From Caldimicrobium sp. (GTDB lineage: Bacteria > Desulfobacterota > Thermodesulfobacteria > Thermodesulfobacteriales > Thermodesulfobacteriaceae), in assembly GCA_025059715.1 (NCBI GenBank), contig JANXCE010000004.1, positions 1 to 64,000 of the forward strand: 64,000 nucleotides of DNA, in the 5' to 3' direction. The notes under the pieces are model-generated. The model was given only the letters and a program-made list of their open reading frames with translations, did not search any database and had not been told where the DNA came from. The translations under genes and the position numbers were made by a program. Below, piece by piece: positions 38,302-48,160 of this stretch (positions are counted from its first letter, which is position 1; each line of letters opens with the position of its first letter).

Positions 38302-41300
38302 ATGGGGAGCCCTGCTTTTACCTCCAAAGCACTATTAGCTAATTTAGCCCAAACTCAGGTTGTAGATATCAACTATGATCCAAAGTATGAGATATTTTTC
38401 GAGATATTTAGAGACTTTCCCGCCCTAAAAAAACAAATTGCCTTTCTTTTGCGTGAAATTTTTCATCCCTTTCGTAATAACAAACTTGTTTTGGAGGAAT
38501 TTAGAGGCTTTTTCTTAAAGAACCTCTCTCTTTTAATAAGGAGTAGCTCCAAGGAAAAGGGGCTTTACACACTATTTGAGCTTCTCTTTAAATTTTTTGG
38601 AGAAGATAGGCATCTTAACATAAGGACTGCAGAAACCTATTATGCTATTCTTGACAGGACCTTGGAGCTACTTAAGAAGGAAGAGTTTGCTCCATTATCA
38701 CCTATATTAAAAGAAATACTTAAAGCGGGAGCAGAATTACCAGATCACATTTTCTTCGCTTTCTTGGAAAACTACTACTCCTTTAAAAGGTTAGCCAAAA
38801 AATTTACTAAATTTGATTTAGATGAAGAATTTATCCTAATCTTAGAGCGCTTACTTATAAAATACTTTGGCCTTGTTTATCAAATATGGGAAAAGCAAAA
38901 ATTCCCAGAGGCTGATTTTTTGCTACCCTTTAGGGAACACTTTAAGGCTCAAGCTTCCAAACTTTCCCAACTACTTCTTCTGCCTGATCATTTGGACTTA
39001 CTTCGTGCGGTTAAAAATTTTGTTCAAAACCTGATTAGCGAAGAAGAAAGTTCTCTCTCGGAAGAAGAAAAGCTATCTCTACTCTTTCAATTTATTGAAA
39101 ATCCCCTTTTACTCCTCCTTCACGAAGAACTCATTAAGGAAGTCAACCTTATTCTTTTAAAGTTAATTGAGAGTAAACCTTCGGAGAAATTAGAGGAATT
39201 CTTGATCAAATTTTTCTCCATTCTTAAAGAAAAATCTAATCTCTATCCTTGGACTGCCTTTGAGTGTATTAAAAATATAGGTATATCGATTTTAAATAAG
39301 AGAGCGGTATATCTGTCGGAGGTATTAATTAATGAGATAATAAAGTATGGTTTTTTCCCCCCCGAAGTAGATGGGATTGACGAACATTGGAGAATCAAAC
39401 AGAACCCCAACCATCTACTTAATATAAAGAGTTGGTTGGAGATCTTTAAAACTCATCCTGAATGGTGTAGTAGCTTACTTTCCGCTTTACTCGTTAATCT
39501 AAAACTTTACGGTGTTTCCATTAAAGATACAGATTTATTTCAAAGAGAGATCACTTCACTCCTTAATTCTCCTATAAAACCCGTTTATAATTTAGTTAAG
39601 CAATTTTGTAAAATTTTTCCTGTATACTTCAATGAAATAGGTGCGGAGGGCTTAATTAGAGATCTCTCTACGGAGATTGACGAACTTTTTCAGAGAAAAG
39701 ATACTCTCTTACACTTTTTAAGAAAATTCATTCACATTGAAAACTCCAGCTTAGCTATAGATTTCATTAGAGATATTTTTAGATTCTGGTATACTCTTGA
39801 TGGTTCTTATATAAAGAAATATCTACCAGAGAATATTTGGAAAAGAGTCACATCAGAAGAACTATCTTACCATATAATTACCCAGAAGATTCTGGTAGCT
39901 CTTCTTAGATCCCTCTCAATTTATGATTTAGATGAGTTTTTAGAATTGGATCTTTCCTTGATAAGGCAACAAATAGAAAACTTTGCCGAGGTGGAAGAGC
40001 ACAAAAAAAAGATTCTCTGGATGATTCATCTTTTTAAATTAGAAAAACAAAAGTATTTTGGATATCTAACAGATTTAGAAAGTTTTATAGAGCAATACAG
40101 GACTTTGGGGTTTACTTTTGTTGAGGAGATTCCCTCTTTACTTCAGGAACAGAGTATAAACAAAAAGATCGAAACTCTTCTTAATTGGCTGAGACTTCTA
40201 AAGGAGGAATATATACTATCTCCCCAAAAGTTTACCCCAGTAGAGGAGATCTTTTTTAAGAGACATGTGGCAGTTGATATTCCTTCTATGTATGGGCGAT
40301 ATAAGGAAAAAAAATTCGATGCCTTAGGTTTAACTTATAGATTAGAGTATCTTTTGGAAAACCTCTTTGAAGATTTAGTTGAAAACTTTAAGATAGAATT
40401 TCTAACAAAAGAGAAATTTTATGATATTTTAAATATCCTCTCTCTTTTTCAAAGAGCTCTGGAAAACGATGGTATCTCCTCTCAAAAGTTCAACATGTAT
40501 TTAGATCTTTTAAAGAATTCGCTTCTGAGTTATCCCCTCTCTTTTTGGCAGTATTTGGATATTTTTAAGGGGTTAATGGATGGGATTCAACACATAATTA
40601 AGTCCTACTACATCAATCCCTATCTTAAAGTATTTCCTTTAATTTTTGAAAGTATTAATCCCCAGGCCCTTAAAGATAAATACAAAAAGCATTTTCGTAA
40701 TAAGGAGAAAGAGGTGATTTATTATTGTATAAGTGAAGAGGTTGTAAGGGATATTTTGGTTTCGGGATTTGTAATAAGAGCTCTTGATAATTTTTTAAAG
40801 AAGGTTTACCTTGCGCTAACCACAACCAAAGACAAAGTAAAGGAAGAAGATTTAAATCTACTTTTAAGTTTGGATTTTCGCAAGGCAATTTCTTTTTTGG
40901 ATGCACCAAATCCTTTGGCTAATGATCTTATTTATCTTGGTGGTAAGGCTTATAATTTGATGCGAATTTCCCAGCTCCCGCAAAAGTGGGTTAGGATTCC
41001 TCAAGGCGTGGTTTTAACTACTGAGGTCTTTAGATGTTATCAGTTGTTTAAGAAGTATCCCTTGATCTGGAGAGAGTATGAATCTTTAGTGAGAGAGGCG
41101 GTAAGGGTGATTGAAAGTAAGACTGGCAAGAGCTTTGGCTCTTCTCAAAATCCGCTCTTATTGAGCATAAGGAGTGGTTCTGCTATTTCCATGCCTGGAA
41201 TGATGAGTTCTCTTTTAAATGTAGGTCTAAACATTGGGATCGTTGAGGGTATCGCCGAGAGGACACAAAATCTTTGGTTTGCCTGGGATACCTATAGAAG

Positions 41301-42402
41301 ATTTATCCAAAGTTGGGCTATGTCACAGGGGGTTCCTCGGGATTTCTTTAATAGATTAATGAGGGAGCATAAGAGAAAATATCGCGTTAAAGTGAAGAGA
41401 GAATTTTCTGGAGAGGAGATGCGAGAATTAGCTTTACTCTATCGACGGGAGGTAGAAAAGCTTGGTATCCCCATATTAGATGATCCCTGGGAACAACTCT
41501 TTAAAGGAATTGAGCTGATTCTCAGTTCCTGGTATCATCAAAAAGCCTCCTTTTATAGGGAGATTATGGAAATCGCAGAAGAATGGGGTACTGCTATTAT
41601 CATTCAGGAAATGGTCTTTGGCAACAAGGGATCATACTCTGGCACTGGAGTAACCTTTACCACTTCACCTTTAGGGAAGTTTCCTAGAATTTTACTCTGG
41701 GGTGATTATACCCCCTACAATCAGGGAGAAGATATTGTTTCGGGGCTGGTCAATGCTCTTCCTATTTCTATTGAACAGAGGAAGATAGAGGGTAGGGAAG
41801 GGCCTTCTCTTGAAGAGGCCTTTCCTGAGATCTATAGAGCTCTGCTTGAATTTTCTTATTATTTAGTCTATGAGGAAGGATGGGATCATCAGGAAATTGA
41901 ATTTACCTTTGAAAGCGAAAATCCCAAGGATCTTTATATTCTACAGATAAGGGATATTATTTTGAGAGATGAAAAAATATTGCCTTCCTTTCAGAAAAAA
42001 GCTTTAAAAAATCTTTACTATTTAGGCAGGGGAATTGGAGTGTCGGGTAGTTTAGTGTCGGGAAGGGTGGTCTTCACTTTGGAGGATATATTAACACTAA
42101 AGGAAGAGGGAGAACCTCTTATTTTATTACGATATGATACTGTTCCTGAAAATATTAAGGAAATCTCTCTGGTTGATGGTTTACTCACTGCAAGAGGGGG
42201 ACAGACCTCACACGCAGCCATAGTTGCTGGTAGGTTAGGCAAAGTTTGTGTCGTTGGTTGTGAGGACTTGCGAATTGATGATTTGAAAAAATCCGCTAAA
42301 CTTAGTAATCAAGTGCTTCATCTGGGGGATTGGATAACTTTGAATGGAATAACTGGGGATATCTATAAAGGAAAAATAGAAACAAAGAGGAGGGAGCTAT
42401 GA
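38302..42402 (+). CDS. PPDK-like PEP/pyruvate-binding domain protein with large unidentified N-terminal region
   Basis: SIRSGSAISMPGMMSSLLNVGLN and GGQTSHAAIVAGRLGKVCVVGC; ends after the phosphohistidine domain. Confidence 0.8.
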   Translation: MGSPAFTSKALLANLAQTQVVDINYDPKYEIFFEIFRDFPALKKQIAFLLREIFHPFRNNKLVLEEFRGFFLKNLSLLIRSSSKEKGLYTLFELLFKFFGEDRHLNIRTAETYYAILDRTLELLKKEEFAPLSPILKEILKAGAELPDHIFFAFLENYYSFKRLAKKFTKFDLDEEFILILERLLIKYFGLVYQIWEKQKFPEADFLLPFREHFKAQASKLSQLLLLPDHLDLLRAVKNFVQNLISEEESSLSEEEKLSLLFQFIENPLLLLLHEELIKEVNLILLKLIESKPSEKLEEFLIKFFSILKEKSNLYPWTAFECIKNIGISILNKRAVYLSEVLINEIIKYGFFPPEVDGIDEHWRIKQNPNHLLNIKSWLEIFKTHPEWCSSLLSALLVNLKLYGVSIKDTDLFQREITSLLNSPIKPVYNLVKQFCKIFPVYFNEIGAEGLIRDLSTEIDELFQRKDTLLHFLRKFIHIENSSLAIDFIRDIFRFWYTLDGSYIKKYLPENIWKRVTSEELSYHIITQKILVALLRSLSIYDLDEFLELDLSLIRQQIENFAEVEEHKKKILWMIHLFKLEKQKYFGYLTDLESFIEQYRTLGFTFVEEIPSLLQEQSINKKIETLLNWLRLLKEEYILSPQKFTPVEEIFFKRHVAVDIPSMYGRYKEKKFDALGLTYRLEYLLENLFEDLVENFKIEFLTKEKFYDILNILSLFQRALENDGISSQKFNMYLDLLKNSLLSYPLSFWQYLDIFKGLMDGIQHIIKSYYINPYLKVFPLIFESINPQALKDKYKKHFRNKEKEVIYYCISEEVVRDILVSGFVIRALDNFLKKVYLALTTTKDKVKEEDLNLLLSLDFRKAISFLDAPNPLANDLIYLGGKAYNLMRISQLPQKWVRIPQGVVLTTEVFRCYQLFKKYPLIWREYESLVREAVRVIESKTGKSFGSSQNPLLLSIRSGSAISMPGMMSSLLNVGLNIGIVEGIAERTQNLWFAWDTYRRFIQSWAMSQGVPRDFFNRLMREHKRKYRVKVKREFSGEEMRELALLYRREVEKLGIPILDDPWEQLFKGIELILSSWYHQKASFYREIMEIAEEWGTAIIIQEMVFGNKGSYSGTGVTFTTSPLGKFPRILLWGDYTPYNQGEDIVSGLVNALPISIEQRKIEGREGPSLEEAFPEIYRALLEFSYYLVYEEGWDHQEIEFTFESENPKDLYILQIRDIILRDEKILPSFQKKALKNLYYLGRGIGVSGSLVSGRVVFTLEDILTLKEEGEPLILLRYDTVPENIKEISLVDGLLTARGGQTSHAAIVAGRLGKVCVVGCEDLRIDDLKKSAKLSNQVLHLGDWITLNGITGDIYKGKIETKRREL

Positions 42403-43637
42403 AACTTGGTATAAACGGTTTAGGAAGAATAGGGAAACTTACCCTATGGCATCATGTAGCTCGTAAATATTTCTCCGAAATCGTAGTTAATCTCGGCAGA
42501 GAAGTGGGAACTTCCTTTACTGATATTGCGGAATATGTGGAAAAGGATAGCACCTACGGTTGGCTACCCGTTTGGTTATATGGTCATAGAGCCAAAAGGG
42601 TTATTGAGAATTTAGATGAAAAAGAGGGCACAATGTATATTGATGGAGTTAAGGTGAAATTTCTCAGAAAAAATAGAAATCCTAAGGATATTGAATGGAG
42701 AGAAGAAGGGGTGAGGTTGGTAGTTGATTGCACAGGTAAGTTTAGAGATCCTACGATAGAACCAGATAATCCTAAGGGCTCCGCAAGGGGGCATCTATTA
42801 GCTGGAGCGGAGAAAGTCATAATTTCCGCACCTTTTAAGGTCAAAAACAAAGACAAAGCTCTTCCTGAAGATACAATAACTCTGGTCTATGGAATCAATG
42901 AGGAAAGCTATCAACCGGAAAAACATCATATAATATCCTCTGCTTCTTGCACTACTACCTGTCTTGCTTACATGGTAAAACCACTAATAGATTATTTTGG
43001 TCCCGAGAGGATCCTTTCCGCGTCCATGGTAACTGTGCATGCTACAACCTCTTCTCAATCTATCTTGGATAGAGTTCCTAAAGAGGCAGAAAAGGATCTC
43101 CGCAGAGCAAGAAGTGTATTCAACAATATTATCCTCACCTCAACAGGGGCAGCGGAAGCCTTAGCTTTAGTAATACCAGAGATGAAAAAGATTGGTTTTA
43201 TGGCCGAGAGTGTTAGAGTTCCCTTAACAACAGGGAGTCTTATTATTCTTACAGTGAATATTCAGGATGAAAGTATAGAAAATCACATAAATCGAGATCT
43301 AATAAATCAGATATACAAAGAGGCCTCTGCCACCAAATACAAAGACTATCTTCTTTTTTCCATGGAACAAAATGTTTCTACAGACATAATAGGTTATCCT
43401 AAAGCTGCAGCCATTATTGAAGGGAGAGAGACCCACACCAGAACAGCTATTGCTCGAGTTGACCTCCATAAAGCTTGTGGGAACTTTGCTAAGGAAGAGA
43501 TACAAAGCCTTTCTTGTTCTCAAATTGAAATACCCATTACACAAGTTGTTGTCTATGGGTGGTATGACAATGAACTTGCCTCATACACCCATCTAATGGG
43601 AGATCTTACGGTATTTATTGCAGAAAAGATGTTGTAA
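42399..43637 (+). CDS. Divergent glyceraldehyde-3-phosphate dehydrogenase paralogue (412 aa)
   Basis: INGLGRIGKLTLWH, SSASCTTTCLAYM, WYDNELASYTHLMGD. Confidence 0.85.
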   Translation: MKLGINGLGRIGKLTLWHHVARKYFSEIVVNLGREVGTSFTDIAEYVEKDSTYGWLPVWLYGHRAKRVIENLDEKEGTMYIDGVKVKFLRKNRNPKDIEWREEGVRLVVDCTGKFRDPTIEPDNPKGSARGHLLAGAEKVIISAPFKVKNKDKALPEDTITLVYGINEESYQPEKHHIISSASCTTTCLAYMVKPLIDYFGPERILSASMVTVHATTSSQSILDRVPKEAEKDLRRARSVFNNIILTSTGAAEALALVIPEMKKIGFMAESVRVPLTTGSLIILTVNIQDESIENHINRDLINQIYKEASATKYKDYLLFSMEQNVSTDIIGYPKAAAIIEGRETHTRTAIARVDLHKACGNFAKEEIQSLSCSQIEIPITQVVVYGWYDNELASYTHLMGDLTVFIAEKML

Positions 43638-43641
43638 GATT

Positions 43642-44073
43642 ATGTTAAGGAGGAAAGGACGGGAAATTGCCTTACAGATCCTATACTTAATCGATGTAGT
43701 AGGATTAGATGTTGATAGAGCTTTAGAGACCTATTACAAATACCTCAACATTGAAGATGAAAGGGCCTTTGAGTTTGGCAGGAGCTTAGTAAAGGGAGTT
43801 GTAGCCCATAAGGAGCAACTTGATAATTATATAAAGAGGTATACCCCCTCTTGGCCTTTAGAACGATTAAATCTTACTGATAGAAACATTTTGCGCATAG
43901 CTCTATATGAATTCTTTTACTGCCCTGATATTCCCTATGTTGTCAGTATAAATGAGGCTGTAGAGCTTGCTAAGACCTTTAGCACTGATGAATCCCCTGC
44001 TTTTATCAACGGAGTTTTAGATCAAATTTACAAAAATGAAATTCAGTCCCAAGAAAGGAGACTTTTTAAATAG
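43642..44073 (+). CDS. nusB: Transcription antitermination factor NusB
   Basis: RRKGREIALQILYLIDV...LNLTDRNILRIALYEFFYCPDIPYVVSINEAVELAKTFSTDESPAFINGVLDQI. Confidence 0.94.
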   Translation: MLRRKGREIALQILYLIDVVGLDVDRALETYYKYLNIEDERAFEFGRSLVKGVVAHKEQLDNYIKRYTPSWPLERLNLTDRNILRIALYEFFYCPDIPYVVSINEAVELAKTFSTDESPAFINGVLDQIYKNEIQSQERRLFK

Positions 44074-44917
44074 GCTTTTAAGCCCTTCCTTTTGGGAGGA
44101 CCTCTCTTCTTTTCGGAGCAGGGAGAAGAGTGCCTATCTCAAAAGTGATTTTTGGAACCTTGTAGCGGAGGATTATGATGCCCTGGAAGAGAGTTCCTTT
44201 TATAAAACTATGCAAGAGGATATCATATTGGAGATGGAAAGACGAGGGGCACTGCAAAGGAATTTTACTTTTTTTGATGTCTGCTGTGGCACAGGGTCTT
44301 ATGCCTTAAGGATTGCCCCTAAGGTGGCCCAAGTCTATGCCTTAGATATTTCTCCCTCCATGCTTGAAATCCTTTCTAAAAAAGCCAGAGAAAAGGACAT
44401 AAAAAACTTGGAGATTATTGAAGCAGATTGGAGAAACTATAAGCCACCTCATATTTATGATACGGTATTTGTCTCTATGACTCCTATTTTAAGAGATTTA
44501 GGGGAAGTGAAGCGCCTAATTCAATGTGCCAAGAGGTTTTTTGTTGTGGTTCAATGGGCAGGTTTGAGAAAGAACCCCTTGGCAGAAGAGGTGGAACAGA
44601 TTTTTTTTAAGAGAAAAAAAACCGAAGAAAATTTAGGATTTTTCTTAATTTTTAATTATCTTTATACCTTAGGCATCCCTGGGGATGCAAAGTTCTACGA
44701 GGGATATTTTGAGAGAAAAACAACCCTTGAAAAATTCTGGAAAAGGCTTAAGTTCCGCTTAGTTGCTAAGGGATATAGTATTGGGCCAAAAAAAGAGAGA
44801 GATATAATAAAATTTTTAGAGAAAAGTGCCAGAGAGGGAATCATAGAGACAAAGACAGAAGTTAGAATTGGAGCTCTATTTTTGAAGATCAAGGAGGGCA
44901 AAAGTGGAAACTTTTGA
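44036..44917 (+). CDS. Class I SAM-dependent methyltransferase
   Basis: FFDVCCGTGSYALRIAPKVAQVYALDISPSMLEIL. Confidence 0.85.
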   Translation: MKFSPKKGDFLNRLLSPSFWEDLSSFRSREKSAYLKSDFWNLVAEDYDALEESSFYKTMQEDIILEMERRGALQRNFTFFDVCCGTGSYALRIAPKVAQVYALDISPSMLEILSKKAREKDIKNLEIIEADWRNYKPPHIYDTVFVSMTPILRDLGEVKRLIQCAKRFFVVVQWAGLRKNPLAEEVEQIFFKRKKTEENLGFFLIFNYLYTLGIPGDAKFYEGYFERKTTLEKFWKRLKFRLVAKGYSIGPKKERDIIKFLEKSAREGIIETKTEVRIGALFLKIKEGKSGNF

Positions 44918-45110
44918 AATTACTGTTGAAGGTATGACCTGTGAACACTGTGTAAGAAGGGTAGAAAGAGCACTTCTTAGCACTGGGAAGGCACACAATG
45001 TGAAGGTGGATCTATCAACGGGTAAAGTTATCTTTGAGAAAGAGGAGTCTCTCACCTTAGAGGAGATAAGAAGTCTACTTGAAGGTTATGGTTATCAGGT
45101 CAAGGCTTAG
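44904..45110 (+). CDS. Heavy-metal-associated domain protein (CopZ-like)
   Basis: VEGMTCEHCVRRVERALLSTGKAHNVKVDLSTGKV. Confidence 0.9.
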   Translation: METFEITVEGMTCEHCVRRVERALLSTGKAHNVKVDLSTGKVIFEKEESLTLEEIRSLLEGYGYQVKA

Positions 45111-45112
45111 AG

Positions 45113-45808
45113 ATGGAGACCTTTGTTATAACTATTGATGGACCAGCAGGAGCTGGGAAGACCACAGTAGCTAGAGCCTTAGCGCAGAGAATCAATTTTG
45201 TCCTTTTAGAATCTGGGGCCCTTTATCGTTTTATAACTTGGCTTTTATGGAAAAGGGGCATAGAGATTCAAGACTTTGCCTCAAAGGAAGAGTTGAGAAA
45301 CTACCTTAAGTCTCTTTTGTCAAAGTTGGAGGTGAGGCTTACATCCTTTGGAACAAAGGTAATATTTGAAGGAAAGGAGCTATCGGAGGAATTGAGAAGA
45401 AAGGAGGTTGAGGATAGGGTTTCCCATGTTTCCGCGGAAATTACAGTGCGAGATGTGGTTAACGAATATCTCAGAGTTCTTGTTGAGGGAAAGAAGGTTA
45501 TTACTGAAGGGAGAGATATGGGCACGGTGGTTTTTCCCAGCGCCAAGCTTAAAATCTTTTTAACTGCAGATCTTGAAGTAAGAGCCAAAAGACGGTTTCA
45601 AGACACAAAAGATAGAGATTTTAAAGGAGTGTTAAAAAATATCCATCAGAGAGATGTTCTTGACTCTCAGCGTCAATACGCACCTTTGAGGAAAGCTGAA
45701 GATGCAATAGAGATAGATACTACTAATCACAGTGTAGAGGAAGTGGTAGAGCAAATAGTTTGCCTTGTGGAGAGGGCTATGAGATGGGAGGAAGAGGGGA
45801 AACCTTAA
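45113..45808 (+). CDS. cmk: Cytidylate kinase
   Basis: ITIDGPAGAGKTTVARALAQRINFVLLESGALYR; EGRDMGTVVFPSAKLKIFLTAD. Confidence 0.95.
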   Translation: METFVITIDGPAGAGKTTVARALAQRINFVLLESGALYRFITWLLWKRGIEIQDFASKEELRNYLKSLLSKLEVRLTSFGTKVIFEGKELSEELRRKEVEDRVSHVSAEITVRDVVNEYLRVLVEGKKVITEGRDMGTVVFPSAKLKIFLTADLEVRAKRRFQDTKDRDFKGVLKNIHQRDVLDSQRQYAPLRKAEDAIEIDTTNHSVEEVVEQIVCLVERAMRWEEEGKP

Positions 45809-46101
45809 CCTTAGAGGAGCACATAAAAAGAGAGCGGGCTAAAGCCAGGGCCCTCAGAAAGACTCGCTGGTGGAGAAGGAAAGTGGAAAGGGGGATTTGT
45901 TTTTATTGTGGAAAGAGGGTTTCTCCCGAGGAACTAACCATGGATCATCGGCTTCCTCTAAGTCAATGGGGGTATTCAAGTAGGGAAAATATTGTGCCCG
46001 CTTGTAAGGATTGTAACACTAAGAAAAAGTATATGGCTCCCTGGGAGTGGGAGGAATATATAAAGGCCCTGCGAGGAGAGGGAAAGCTATGTGTGGAATA
46101 G
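45760..46101 (+). CDS. HNH endonuclease
   Basis: CFYCGKRVSPEELTMDHRLPLSQWGYSSRENIVPACKDCNTKKKYMAPWEW. Confidence 0.88.
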   Translation: MPCGEGYEMGGRGETLTLEEHIKRERAKARALRKTRWWRRKVERGICFYCGKRVSPEELTMDHRLPLSQWGYSSRENIVPACKDCNTKKKYMAPWEWEEYIKALRGEGKLCVE

Positions 46102-47930
46102 TAGGGTATTTAGGAGATAGACCTCTTTTGCCGGTCCTTTTAGAGGGCTTAAGAAGACTCGAGTATAGGGGTTATGACTCTGCAGGAGTAGTCTATCTTA
46201 GGGGTAATACTCTGGAAATTAAGAAAGTTAAGGGTAGGGTTTACGATCTTGAAGAGAGGCTTTTTCAGATGGATCACAGGGGTATAAAATCTCCTGGTCT
46301 TGGGCATACTCGTTGGGCCACTCATGGAGAACCCTCCGATGAGAACGCCCATCCTCATTTTGATTGCAGGGGAAAACTTGCCCTGGTTCATAATGGTATC
46401 ATTGAGAACTATTATAAACTAAAAAGAAGGCTCATAGAAAGGGGACATAAATTTAACTCTGAGACTGACACAGAAGTCATAGTGCATTTAGTTGAGGATT
46501 ACTTACTGGAAGGATTACCACTTTTAGATGCTTTTTTGAGGACTCTGAGAGAACTTCAGGGTGCCTTTGCTTTAGCTATGATCTCTGCGGAGGAGCCTGA
46601 TAAGATTTTAGTTGCTCGCTATCAGAGCCCCCTGGTCATAGGAATTGGCGAAGATGAATTGTTTTTGGCCTCAGATATTCCTGCTCTTTTACCCTTTACC
46701 AAAAAGATGGTTTTTCTTGAAGATAGAGAGGTAGCCCTTTTACAAAAAGGCACTTTGCAGATCTTTGATTTTGAGGGAAGATCCAGACACTACACTTTGA
46801 AGGAAATCTATTGGGATCTTTCTCAGGCTGAGAAGGGAGGTTATCCCCACTTTATGTTAAAGGAAATCCTTGAACAACCCCAAGCCCTGCAGAATACCCT
46901 GATGGGAAGAATTGATCTTAACACCGGAGAGGTTGATTTTTCTAAAGAAGGCTTAACCAAAGAATGGCTAAGTCCTATAAATAAAATCTATATTGTAGCT
47001 TGTGGCACTTCTTATCATGCAGGATTAGTGGGAAAATATCTCTTAGAGAGGGTCATAAATCTTCCCCTTGAAGTTGAGCTTGCTTCAGAATTTCGATATC
47101 GAAACCCCCATGTTACTGAAAAGACCCTTTTTATTGGTATTTCCCAATCAGGAGAGACCGCAGATACTTTAGCCAGCTTAAGATTGGCAAAAGAGAAAGG
47201 AGCTAAAGCTCTATCAATTTGTAATGTTTTAGGGAGCACCATAACAAGGGAAAGTGATATAGTGCTCTACACTCAGGCAGGTCCTGAGATAAGTGTAGCC
47301 TCAACCAAAGCCTTTACCACGCAGGTGTTAATATTTATCCTTCTTTCCCTTTATTGGAGTAAACTTTTAGACAAGAACTATGAGAAATCCCTCATTGAAA
47401 AGCTTTTAGCTCTACCATCCCATCTGGGCCAATTTTTGGAGAGGATTAGGCCCAAAATCAAGGAGATTGCCAAGCATTGGTATCATGCCAAGGATTTTTT
47501 ATATTTGGGTAGAAACATCCTTTATCCAATAGCCTTGGAAGGTGCTTTGAAGCTTAAGGAAATTGCCTATATTCATGCGGAGGGCTATGCGGCTGGAGAG
47601 ATGAAGCATGGTCCTATTGCTCTAATTGAAGATACAGTTCCTACAGTAATACTTTCTGCCAAAGAGACAGGGGTGATCTTTGATAAAACCCTTTCCAATG
47701 CGGAGGAGATTAAATCCAGAAGGGGGCCTCTCATTGGTGTAATCACTGAAGGGTCCCCAGAATTTCAAAAGCTCTGTAAGGATTATATCGAAATACCCAG
47801 GACCCATTATGAGTTTTTACCTTTATATTATGTTTTACCCTTGCAACTTTTAGCCTATGAAATGGCAGTGCTAAGGGGTTGTGATGTGGATAGACCAAGA
47901 AATTTAGCTAAGAGTGTAACGGTAGAATAA
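46089..47930 (+). CDS. glmS: Glutamine--fructose-6-phosphate aminotransferase
   Basis: MCGIVGYLGDRPLLPVLLEGLRRLEYRGYDSAG; ends NLAKSVTVE. Confidence 0.97.
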   Translation: MCGIVGYLGDRPLLPVLLEGLRRLEYRGYDSAGVVYLRGNTLEIKKVKGRVYDLEERLFQMDHRGIKSPGLGHTRWATHGEPSDENAHPHFDCRGKLALVHNGIIENYYKLKRRLIERGHKFNSETDTEVIVHLVEDYLLEGLPLLDAFLRTLRELQGAFALAMISAEEPDKILVARYQSPLVIGIGEDELFLASDIPALLPFTKKMVFLEDREVALLQKGTLQIFDFEGRSRHYTLKEIYWDLSQAEKGGYPHFMLKEILEQPQALQNTLMGRIDLNTGEVDFSKEGLTKEWLSPINKIYIVACGTSYHAGLVGKYLLERVINLPLEVELASEFRYRNPHVTEKTLFIGISQSGETADTLASLRLAKEKGAKALSICNVLGSTITRESDIVLYTQAGPEISVASTKAFTTQVLIFILLSLYWSKLLDKNYEKSLIEKLLALPSHLGQFLERIRPKIKEIAKHWYHAKDFLYLGRNILYPIALEGALKLKEIAYIHAEGYAAGEMKHGPIALIEDTVPTVILSAKETGVIFDKTLSNAEEIKSRRGPLIGVITEGSPEFQKLCKDYIEIPRTHYEFLPLYYVLPLQLLAYEMAVLRGCDVDRPRNLAKSVTVE

Positions 47931-47955
47931 AGTCATTAATGAAAGGAGGAGGGAT

Positions 47956-48159
47956 ATGGAATGTAAAAGAGAAAAGAACTTAAGAAGATGCAACTGCTCT
48001 TATGACCCCTGTTCCAAAAAAGGTATTTGTTGTGAATGTTTACATTATCATTTGAGAATGCGTCAACTTCCTGCTTGTGCCTTTCCGAAAGAGGCAGAGG
48101 CAACCTATGATCGCACCTTCGAGCACTTTGCCAGATTGGTAAGAGAGGGGAAGGTGTAG
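47956..48159 (+). CDS. Small Cys-rich protein (DUF6485-like)
   Basis: RRCNCSYDPCSKKGICCECLHYHLRMRQLPACAFP. Confidence 0.7.
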   Translation: MECKREKNLRRCNCSYDPCSKKGICCECLHYHLRMRQLPACAFPKEAEATYDRTFEHFARLVREGKV

Positions 48160-48160
48160 T

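Noticed and set aside
40670-40909. Minus-strand ORF within the PPDK-like gene
   Set aside because: Shadow ORF inside a well-supported long CDS.
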